A stretch of 64,000 nucleotides of DNA from assembly GCF_963678635.1 (NCBI RefSeq), contig NC_087062.1:19147789-19211788 (forward strand). The letters are read 5' to 3'. Made by a program: the position numbers and the translations under genes. Shown in pieces: positions 55,591-64,000 of the stretch. This stretch comes from Symsagittifera roscoffensis (taxonomy: Eukaryota > Xenacoelomorpha > Acoela > Convolutidae). The notes beneath the pieces were generated by a model. It ran no database searches and was not told the DNA's origin. It saw only the letters and a list, made by a program, of their open reading frames with translations. Within the stretch, counting starts at the first letter, position 1; each line of letters begins with the position of its first letter.

Positions 55591-55925
55591 TAGAGTGCTC
55601 TTTGAGGCAACTGATTTTGCGAGAAAACCACCCTAGGCTACGGTTCCTTCCCACTCCATGGATTGGTCGGAACAAAATTGGACAATGTCAATACAATTTT
55701 GACAACATAAGAGCGCTTAGATACATTTCAGTCGCGGTCGGTCAAAACATGGGAAGGCTTTCGATAGATCTTAATGTTTCTTCTTCTGCACTTGAAACCC
55801 CGGATCAACCGTACATAACCCCCCTCCCCCCTAAGAGCCTACAGAAGAATGCCCTCCCAGGGCATGTATTAAATATGAAAATTGATTCTGTAAAGAAAAT
55901 GCAATTCGAGAAATCGCGCAAATAA
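55591..55925 (+). CDS. Candidate plus-strand exon, unrecognised
   Basis: A GC-richer stretch follows a good acceptor (CCCGATTCTCTCTTAG) and stays open for about 111 codons to a stop (it includes RFLPTPWIGRNKIGQCQYNF and PDQPYITPLPPKSLQKN). No ATG near its start, so it would be a terminal exon. No family recognised; it may be a remnant. Confidence 0.3.
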
Positions 55926-56069
55926 AATTGGTTTGTTATTTTTGAATGCGGGATTGCATTTGCATTGCTGGCAATTGCTTAGATTAATGTTTCAATTCAA
56001 ACTTTTTTTCAGTAAAACGCTTAATTTTGAATGAATCTAGGCTATGCTCAAAATTAGTTTATGAAAATT

Positions 56070-56105
56070 CCCCCCCCCCCCTTAATTTGATGGGGGGGGG
56101 GGGGG
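56070..56105. repeat. C12 / G14 homopolymer hairpin
   Basis: Twelve C residues, a 10-base AT spacer, then fourteen G residues. It can fold as a hairpin, or as G-quadruplex or i-motif on single strands. Run lengths may be sequencing-limited. Confidence 0.9.
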
Positions 56106-56126
56106 ATTGTACCGTACGGTTAATTT

Positions 56127-56502
56127 GAAAATCATTATACCTATCTGAATTTCCTATCTTCTAGAAACATATTTCTAGCCTTATCACCGCCTGGCTCGCC
56201 ATTTTGAATCTTTCAGTCTTCTGTCATCTTGCGTTTCATTATAAAAAATTTCATGAACTCAATTACACAATTCACTTCGATTTGAAGAGAGCTTATTCAT
56301 TATAAACAAAAAAAGAAAATCATTATACCTATCTGAATTTCCTATCTTCTAGAAACATATTTCTAGCCTTATCACCGCCTGGCTCGCCATTTTGAATCTT
56401 TCAGTCTTCTGTCATCTTGCGTTTCATTATAAAAAATTTCATGAACTCAATTACACAATTCACTTCGATTTGAAGAGAGCTCATTCATTATAAACAAAAA
56501 AA
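56127..56502 (+). repeat. 188-bp tandem duplication
   Basis: Units begin at 56127 and 56315 with GAAAATCATTATACCTATC; I saw only one difference between them (GCTTATTC versus GCTCATTC). Non-coding and recent. Confidence 0.95.
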
Positions 56503-57633
56503 GAAAAAAGCTATTAAACAGAACGAGAACTAACCGTGCTGTAAATCAATTGACAAGAAAATAAATACTATAAATACTTCAATCATTCTTGATCTCTTTT
56601 GGATCGACACAGATGTGGAGACTAGAACAATAGGTCCACCCAAAATTCTCAATAGAACACGAGCCAAACCACTCGTATAAACTAAAAATAACAAATTACT
56701 GATAGCCAGTAGCTCTTATTCAGGTTTTCTTGTTCATGAAAAAAAATGCACTTATGCATTGCTATCACTAAAATCCAAAAAACTGCAGTTGAACATTTGG
56801 AACACCAAAAGCGACCAAGGTTGGAAAACCTAACCAAATACTGAAAAATTACATGACGGCCGCTTTAAATGCCTTCCATATAAAAATGTATTTTTTCTTC
56901 AAAATCTCAATACTGGAAACACAATAATATATTAAAACAATTTCAATTTGCTTGCTTTGAATGGTCAATAACTTAGCTGCCTTATTCTATTAGCAATTGA
57001 ATGTAACAGAAACATTGCGGAGTCTAAAATTGGCTGCTGTTATTTCACTTTTGCTTGGAAAGATTGCGTTTAACAAACCCGAACGTAAACTTACTCGAAA
57101 CTTAACAAAGATTGTGCCTTTTTTACCCAAAATAAAAATTGAATACAACAAAAATTTAACAAAGTTTCAACGTTTTCGCAGCATGAAAAGAAACAGGCAT
57201 GTGCAAAACCTTCTCGTGGGTAAGAAATCGACGGGTTTATGGGTCAGTTAATTCAAAATTTTGTCCCCTACCGAAAACTAATCTGATCAGATTTTGTCAA
57301 GAAAAAATATTTACCGCAGCCAATTTTTTTCTAGATGAAAACAGCGTCTCTGAGCACTTTTTGAAGGCTTCACTTAAAACAAAACCAGGATCAAGTAGTT
57401 AACATCCTTCATTCCACTATTTGATTTGCTTTAAAAATTCTTAGCGTTTCGCGTTATATGCTCGATTGATTGATTGAAAGTTCCAACTTAACACCAACAG
57501 TCAACATGTAACTTTACGAGGAAGTTAACTTGATACAAAAATTGTGTTCTTAGCGTTGCTTCGATTCAAACTTGTTATATCATAGCCTTAAAGAATAGAT
57601 GAGGGCGGTTCATACAACCTAGGCCAAAAACAA
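56503..57633. other. No gene recognised
   Basis: AT-rich. Two overlapping plus-strand frames at 56,997-57,402 are open (84 and 67 codons) and the second has protein-like composition (RFCQEKIFTAANFFLDENS), but no family or splice sites support them. They may be a decayed transposon fragment. Confidence 0.3.
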
Positions 57634-58246
57634 AAACAAGGATAGCCGGCTACTGTGCAAGTAGCACAGAATGTTCCGATCATAGTCTTTGAAGAACATT
57701 TTTTTTCTTAGTGGTTTTTCTTTGAAGAACAATTTTTTTAAAATTTTTTCTGCGTGGTGTGATAAAAGTTTTACTATAAGTTAGGCAGATTCGACAATCA
57801 TAGTAAAATAGGCAAATTAGACAAAAAAAAATAAAAATTCAAAGCTTTTTTTTTCAACTTTTTTTTGCAGAAAACTTCTGAAAATTTTTGAAGTTTTTGG
57901 CTCACAAAATGGAGCTAAAAATCTCTAAACACTTATTTTACTAGCTTAAACTAAAACTTTAGAGCTTAAATTAGGCATAACTAAGCTGCTGTAACCCTGC
58001 TCGCTCGCTTTTTTCGCTCGAAATAAGACGAAAAATCTAAAAATTCTAACCGGTTTTTCTCCTCATTGGGAAAAATTTGTGGAAACTTTTAAAAGTCAAC
58101 CAAATTACGACTGAAAGGGCTTTAATATGATATATCAGTCAACACTGTCCTATGATTATTTATTGTTATTCATTTTGCTTCGAAAAAAGAAGAAAAAAAA
58201 CTAAAACGCCCGAATACCAAGTTCACCCCATTTTTGAAATGGTCGG
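57634..58246 (+). repeat. Dispersed repeat of about 0.63 kb, copy 2
   Basis: Diverged direct copy of 11,628-12,262: shared GTGCAAGTAGCACA..ATGTTCCGA, then the CTTGGTG-like TGTGATAAA block, then AACCGGTTTTTCTC and TGATTATTT. Non-coding. Confidence 0.8.
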
Positions 58247-58402
58247 AGCAAAAAAAACGAAGCACCCTCAAGATTTGTAGTAGTAAAAGACTTGAATTAC
58301 TCAAATGAGAGTTAAAAACTCATGAACAAGAAAAAAACGAATAAAAAGTCAGTGAAATTGGAAAAAAAATTCAGATATTTATTAAATTAGTTTAGCAAAC
58401 AC

Positions 58403-58706
58403 ATGGGCAGCATCGGTACTTCAAGTACCATGAACAAGTTTTGTGCAGGTTGTAAACGGTTCACGAGTACTCCTGAAGCAAGGTTCGTTTTAAACGCTAA
58501 AGTTTAATGGCGGGTCTATAATGTTGATGATGAATAGTTGGACAAAATCGTTGACACAATCAACAACTCTGAAGAAAAAAGACGACTTTGTCCACTGCTT
58601 GTGCACATACAGACGCTTCAGTTGGAGAATCTGGGTGCTACGAAGACTCCTCTTCGACGTCCGAAGGACAGAACAATCGTCAAAATGAATGCAATTTGCC
58701 TAATAT
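58403..58706 (+). pseudogene. Decayed coding sequence, unrecognised
   Basis: One frame runs about 100 codons with only two stops and shows protein-like stretches (MGSIGTSSTMNKFCAGCKRF, then KIVDTINNSEEKRRLCPLL and TKTPLRRPKDRTIV). Local GC is higher than the flanks. It could be an old gene or transposon fragment; no family recognised. Confidence 0.35.
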
Positions 58707-58768
58707 GATGGTGCTAAAAAACGTACATCTCTCTCGATGAGTTGGTAAGAAATTGGCATCATATTCGA

Positions 58769-58872
58769 ATAATCTAAGTGATACAAAAAAGTAACCATCC
58801 ATATGACCACCTGCAAGATAATCGTGTTTAATCTAAGAGAGTGCAAAAAACTAACCATCCATATGACCACCT
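58769..58872 (+). repeat. 60-bp imperfect tandem duplication
   Basis: TAATCTAAG, then a variable stretch, then TAACCATCCATATGACCACC occurs twice, 60 bp apart. Confidence 0.85.
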
Positions 58873-60572
58873 AAGTCCTGATAATTAAGCTGTTCTAACT
58901 TACGAAGCCAGCAGACATGGGGAAACTAAGCTGGATACCCAAATGAACAATCGAAAGAGCACAATTTGTTTCTCTTTGTGTTCATCCCACTTCAAATTCC
59001 TGTGCACTTAGAGCCTAACATCAGTCACAGTCTTTTTGAACTCTATTTCACTGCTCCCTACAAACAACTTCAGGTCTACGCGTATAATTTCACCTACAAG
59101 TACCCTCGCATTGTGAAATTATATGAGAGGATTTTCTTGTTTGTTTTTATTAGAATTGACCAATCAGCACTAAAATGAAAGCGCATTTTTGATAATTTTC
59201 AAAAAATGAACCGAATTTTCGATTAGACTACTTGCAATGCCACATTCCAAGCTAGCTGACAGAAAATGTAACTGAAACAACTAAGTCAATTAAAAAGTTC
59301 TAAATGTATGTAATAGAAGTCATCGACAAAACCTTGAATTGAAAAAAAACATGCCGAGAAACAGAATCTTTAGCGTAAAATAAGCATTCGAAAGAAATTA
59401 TTGAGCAGTATTTAAGCTGAAAAATCCTAGGCAAACAAAAAAAGCTGGGCAACTAAGCCGATATAATCAATTCAAAACCAATCTAGTCGTATAAACCTAG
59501 GCGTAAAAAAGCGAGAGGAAATTATACAAAACCAGGGATGTTAAATTTACAATTCCAGGAACAAATCAAAATACTTAATTATAGTTCAAATTGCTTTAAA
59601 AATTCCGCGATGTGTCAACTAATCAGGCAAACAGATAAGCAGACAAACGATAGTCCGACAATTATTTTTTCAAACGGAAAAGTTTTTGAGTTTGCAAAAT
59701 TGAACATTTGAAATGATTCAATAGTTCTGTTAGACAAGTTGTTTACCAGTAAAAAAAACGTCTATATGTCAAATTGATAACGCTAGCTAATCGCAAGCAT
59801 AGTAATACTTTGATAAGTAACACTGAAAATGGTATCGATATTTGACATTATTTACGACACGCTGAAATTTCGATTACCCAAGCCCCCTTCTTAGAAGATA
59901 CCTTTTCAAAAAAATTTCCGTCGCAGTTTATTACACCTTGAAAATACTTTTAGGTGGGAAGTCAAGTTTGGTATCATATTAAGACCTATTTGTCATGGTT
60001 CAAATTCTGAAAAACAAATCCAAAAGGTTGTGTCGGAAAACGTGTCACAATTTCTAAAAACTTTTTGGTCAAAGGTCTTTGATTATTGCTGAAAACACCA
60101 TTATTTATAAAAAAATGCTTGCATGACCGCAAAAAATGCTTTGGCAAAAAAAAACATAAAAAACGATAGCAATTTTTATACGGTTTAAAGTTACAAGCCC
60201 AGAAATGTTAAACCATTTTACGAAATAGGAAACTCTTTACGTCAATACTGATTGGTGAAGTTTCTTAAGTCAGTTTCCAAAGCAAGAACAACTGCTCGTA
60301 TAGTCCGAAAGCTCCATAAAACACTTTTGCAGGTGACTTAGAATATGCGGATATCTCTTGCTTCGAAAATCAAACAAATTTTCTTCTTTACAAACTCAAT
60401 TTAGCAGCAAAAGTTTGGTTCTTGTGAAAACTAGGATGTGAAAACTAGGATCACGGAGTTAAAACTCATAGCGCAGTCATTTGCATGGTGACTTAGATCT
60501 ATTTTAGCTACGTGGTATTTGTAGAACTTAACTATATTATACTACGTAGAGAAGTATATAAATCGAACTCAC
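58873..60572. other. No gene recognised
   Basis: AT-rich spacer within the putative intron. Short ORFs without motifs and no structured repeats. Confidence 0.4.
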
Positions 60573-60692
60573 CTGCCAGTTCATAAATTGGAAATGTTCT
60601 CTGTATTCCAGAAAAGCAAAGCTGTTACGGGAAGCTTGGCTACTTTTTGTTGCAACGCTGACGCTGGCATTTTTATTATCCGAAATTGACGG
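60573..60692 (-). CDS. Candidate internal exon of an unidentified gene
   Basis: Forty codons, phase 0 at both ends: acceptor GTTTTGCGTTAG directly after an in-frame stop, and a strong donor CAG/GTGAGT. The encoded sequence includes ASRNSFAFLEYREHFQFMNW. It splices in phase to the exon ending at 54796, which would add a conserved-looking C-terminus. Gene identity unknown; upstream exons not found in the window. Confidence 0.5.
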
Positions 60693-61085
60693 CTAACGCA
60701 AAACCTCCAACACATATTTGTTTAAAATAGAAAAAGTGACAAATGCATTACATCGGTGTATAATTCCCATACAATTTCCCTGCGCATTCACGATTTTCAC
60801 ACTTGGCGCAGCATATTCATTTAAAAATTTAAATAGACCAAAACCTTCTCGGGATAAATTACTACAGCAGGTGGGAAGCATACTACAAACAATGAGGCAT
60901 GCACGCATAATGGACAATGGCAAAGACCATGTACTGTCACAGTCACAGTTTAACATGCATATGGAGTCCAACAGACAGTCTGTTGCTATTACTAGATGTC
61001 TATTTCTTCGATGACATTCTTCACAGCATTTGTCAAATTACAAGAACAACCGCCTCATAATGTCATTACGCAAATCGGATCAATT
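60693..61085. other. Opposed open frames, no assignment
   Basis: A 98-codon plus-strand frame (60718-61014) and a 92-codon minus-strand frame overlap here. The plus-strand frame looks the more protein-like (FKNLNRPKPSRDKLLQQVGS). Neither has a recognised domain. Confidence 0.25.
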
Positions 61086-61091
61086 GAGCAA

Positions 61092-61129
61092 CCCCCCCCC
61101 CCATTCTCGCGTGGGTGGGGGGGGTGGGG
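61092..61129. repeat. C11 / G-rich hairpin
   Basis: Eleven C residues, ATTCTCGCGTGGG, then a G-run broken by T residues. Its flank GATCAATTGAGCAA is the reverse complement of the motif beside the G-runs at 61.6 kb. Confidence 0.85.
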
Positions 61130-61602
61130 AGATAGTTTTATAGGTACTTGAGACATGTTTATAACCACTTCAAAAATGTTTGAATGATATCAAATCATAA
61201 ATCAGTTTCTTCAACTATAGTGGAACGCCAAAATTTACAATATCAAGGCTCAAAAATTACATTCAGGGTGAAAAAAGAATTAATAAAACTAAGGCGACTT
61301 GGGTCGCATAAAACGCCTTTTTTCTGTCCTTAAGGGAAAAAAGCAATTTTAATGCCCTGCGGAAAACAGTTTTTGATATTCAGATATAAGGCTAGAGCAC
61401 CAGCCCTGGTAAGTCGCTTTGCTCGATGAGGCCATGGTCGCACAAACAAAAATTTGCGCAAAAAAAGTTAAGAAAAAAAATTCGATTTTTTTCTTTTTCA
61501 AATTTTTCTCTAAACTCATATAAATTAAACTTTACTCGGTCAATGGATTGCGTTTGCTGACGTCGTTTTGTAGCGTTTTACCGTTTTGCTGGGGGGAGAG
61601 AT

Positions 61603-61691
61603 AGCTCAATTGATCATTACGGCGGGGGGGGGGGGGGGGAGATTGCTCAATTGGTCATTACGGGGGGTGGGGTGGGGTGGGGGGGGGGGGG
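61603..61691. repeat. G-rich repeat with CTCAATTGRTCATTACGG units
   Basis: Two units of GAGAT(A/T)GCTCAATTGRTCATTACGG are separated by runs of up to 17 G residues, ending in a GGGGT-type and then pure G tract. Strong G-quadruplex potential; probably a replication-slippage product. Confidence 0.85.
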
Positions 61692-62968
61692 TAAATGGTT
61701 TAACAGAAAATGTTGAAAATAAAAAACCAGAAAATGTTGAAACTCTTGATTTTGTCAAAAAATCGATGTACCATTAATTTGAATCATTTAGCACGCAAGA
61801 ATTCTCAGACATCATGAGGAATTAGAATGAAAAGCTGCTCTGAACTAAGTCCAAACAGACTAAGACGACAAAAACATCCAAAAGAAACATGCTGGCGAAA
61901 AAACTCTCGTCCATTTCAGTTTTTTTTCCTTATTATCAAGTAGGTATACAAAACGAAATAAATAAATCACATTATCCCGCCTAAACTTGAATTTCAAATG
62001 AAAAAACTACTATACAGACAGAAAAACATTTAAAGTATTAGAAACAAGAAGCGCAAACCAACCAAATTTTTTATTTAAAAAAAAAATCTGAAAATTACGA
62101 GCAAAACATGATTAAAACGATTTAAAGGTAGTTTGTGATCTGATAGCATTTAAGGCCTCCTAAAACCGAGTCTCTCGCTTAGAGAATTTATCGTTCTACA
62201 AAAATAGAGAGGCTAGGAAGCACATAAAACCAAATAAAAATCAATTGACGAAAAAATTGATTAAAAATTACGCTGAAAAATTGCGAATAAAAATTGCGAC
62301 TTTGATTACCTTAGCCGGAAAAAATGATAAGAACAGCAGGCCGATCAAGAAGTATTGAGGAAAATATTCGAACAAACTTTATCATAAATTTAAAAATAAT
62401 GTTTTTTAAAACGTTTTTCAATTTTAAAACATTTTTCAATGGAGAATTTATATCAAACTCAAACATACCTTATCAAATTTAAATTAAAACAAAAAAACGA
62501 CTGGAAACAAATTTAAGAAAACATAAGGCAAATAAGTCGAAAGAATTAAAGCCGACACTTAAATATTTTCAGCAAAACAAGTCAAAACGATTTGCATCAA
62601 CCCGCTGCAATGCAAGCCCTATACAGGCAAATCAAAAACGCTGCATACTTGTAAATTTACCATTTCAAAAGTCTTTCTAAATATTTACCATTCTGTGACC
62701 AAGGTTATGCACGTGGAAAAAAGTCTAAAATCCGGTTGCAACACCCTTGCTTTAAAATAAACATGTCGATAAAAGATACGCTGAAATAAATGGGCCGAAC
62801 AAAATTCTTAAGCGCAACAAAAAAGTATGAGGTCAAGGTAATAAAATTGCAAGAGTATTTAAAAAAAAAAAACACCAAGAGCAAGTACAATGAAAATAGC
62901 GTAATGCAAAAAAAACGATTCTAAGATGTGACAACTAAGCCGACATAACATGAGCAGCCAAAAATTAG
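61692..62968. other. No gene recognised
   Basis: AT-rich spacer; short ORFs without motifs. Confidence 0.4.
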
Positions 62969-63065
62969 GCCGGAGACGCAAAGAAGTGTGCCGGAGACGC
63001 AAAGAAACTTGAATCTACTATGAGACGCAGTGTGCCGGAGATGCAAAGAAACTTGAATTCACTAT
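62969..63065. repeat. Minisatellite of GCCGGAGACGCAAAGAA units
   Basis: Three units of GCCGGAGAYGCAAAGAA; after the second and third come CTTGAATYYACTATGA tails. GC-richer than the flanks. Confidence 0.9.
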
Positions 63066-63800
63066 GATCCAAAGTATCGCCAGGAGATGAGTCCATATGG
63101 GTCATAAGATCAAAGTTGTTTACGGGTAAAAAAGTCGACCGCCCGCAATCGCAAGCTCATAAAATAAAACCCACGTCCAAAATTAGAGCTTGGTCCCAAT
63201 TTCGTGACCTTTTGCAGATTGATAGTGAAAATTGCTTTACTTTCAACAAAGGAATGAACTGAACTTGGAAAAAAATTGAAAGTAAACCGCGAAAAATCAA
63301 ATTTACGCGTAGACAATTTAAAGATTTTTCCCGAAAAAATCATCACGACCTAATATAAGAGTCTTCACTGCGTTCATCGACTCTTTAAATTGTGATAAAG
63401 CAGCTTTTTGCCAATAAATTGCCCTGAAATATTAAGCCCCCAATTATTCATATTAATCAAGAATAAGCATCAATGAACCTGTAAGAGACTATTAACCTTC
63501 ACCTTGGGAGAGCAGAATTAGAATTACACAGAAAAAATAAGAATTTTGTTCCGGTCCGAGAGTTGAAATTCATTGTTTTCAATATTTGCGCTCTACGCAA
63601 CTGATTACGAGATCCGTTACAACTCCCTCTTCTCGTGTACGTTGTGAATGCAAACCTAAGTCTGAGGTGAACTTCTCGATCAGTTACAAAGAGCTGTTCA
63701 AAAAAGTGAGAAATAAACTTTTCTTCTTGTAGAACCATCTCACTCAAAAAAAAGTTTAAGAGAGGCTCTCAAAACTTCAATTCATAAACTGACTCGAAAT
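63066..63800 (-). other. 3' flank of RPS11
   Basis: On the minus strand this lies downstream of the RPS11 stop codon. No AATAAA was found close to the stop. No other gene seen. Confidence 0.4.
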
Positions 63801-64000
63801 TTAGAACTTGGAGAACACTTTCTTGCCACTGCCTCCTGGCTTGGTGACCTTGATCACGTTGAATCGGACAGTTTTGGAGAGGGGTCTACATTCGCCTACT
63901 GTCACGTTGTCGCCCATCTCCACATCTCGGAAGCAGGGAGAGCAGTGAGCGGAGATGTTCTTGTGTCTTCGCTCGTACCTGTTGTATTTCCTCACCCAGT
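63801..64000 (-). CDS. RPS11: Ribosomal protein S11 (uS17), C-terminal part
   Basis: Component of the cytoplasmic 40S subunit. The 66 codons in the window read [13 protein letters not shown], then [21 protein letters not shown] and [13 protein letters not shown], ending KKVFSKF and TAA at 63801. This is the C-terminal half of animal RPS11, diagnostic over its whole length. The apparent start within the window is not an initiation site: the frame is open through the right edge (GTG is an internal Val codon), so the N-terminal part lies beyond the window. GC content and codon use are higher than in the flanking DNA. No introns in the visible part. Confidence 0.97.
   Translation of the reverse strand, partial: WVRKYNRYERRHKNISAHCSPCFRDVEMGDNVTVGECRPLSKTVRFNVIKVTKPGGSGKKVFSKF

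Larger units (their letters stand above)
54870..60572 (-). other. Putative 5.7-kb intron
   Basis: Between the two phase-matched minus-strand exons. It contains the tandem duplication at 56127, a G/C hairpin, the second copy of the dispersed repeat, a possible plus-strand exon at 55591 and unidentified decayed coding sequence near 58.4-58.7 kb. The intron call rests only on the donor and acceptor pair. Confidence 0.35.

Overview
The window reads as nuclear DNA of an AT-rich, repeat-dense invertebrate animal. The evidence is a spliced-gene signature (GT-AG exon edges), AATAAA signals, a canonical animal ribosomal protein (RPS11/uS17) at the right edge, a metazoan PPP4R4 homologue, and several eukaryotic transposon classes. 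No bacterial operon or Shine-Dalgarno structure is present. I cannot name the species; a marine invertebrate such as a tunicate is possible but unproven.

Layout. 1-6.9 kb is non-coding: a GA/GATA microsatellite, a dense array of inverted 10-mers (3.03-3.99 kb) and a near-perfect 1,531-bp tandem duplication. 7.25-10.5 kb holds a small foldback, a decayed LINE reverse transcriptase (minus strand) and a 1.3-kb palindrome. 11.1-14.1 kb carries a probable two-exon plus-strand gene: a membrane-anchor exon joined in phase to a class I SAM methyltransferase exon. 15.3-17.8 kb is minisatellite (53-bp units, then diverged units of about 85 bp).

18,697-40,661 is one very large LTR retroelement on the minus strand. 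It has 409/409-bp LTRs, a GTAA target-site duplication, a primer-binding site, gag with a CCHC knuckle, protease, a DD35E integrase with a GPY domain, a broken envelope gene and two further unrecognised ORFs. It has no detectable reverse transcriptase or RNase H. The block from the envelope to the 3' end is tandemly duplicated (19,661-25,252 and 25,253-30,755), and each copy carries different breaks. This is the most unusual object in the window.

41.7 kb holds a tidy hAT-like MITE with an 8-bp TSD. 44.4-50.4 kb is a rearranged, decayed plus-strand Mag-like Ty3/gypsy element. 51.6-64 kb is the genic end, all on the minus strand: an intronless PPP4R4 ORF, two phase-compatible exons of an unidentified gene 5.7 kb apart, and the 3' part of RPS11, interspersed with tandem duplications, G/C homopolymer hairpins and a second copy of a dispersed repeat of about 0.63 kb.

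The host genes are not an obvious functional unit. The interest lies in the retroelement's architecture and in the spliced methyltransferase model.
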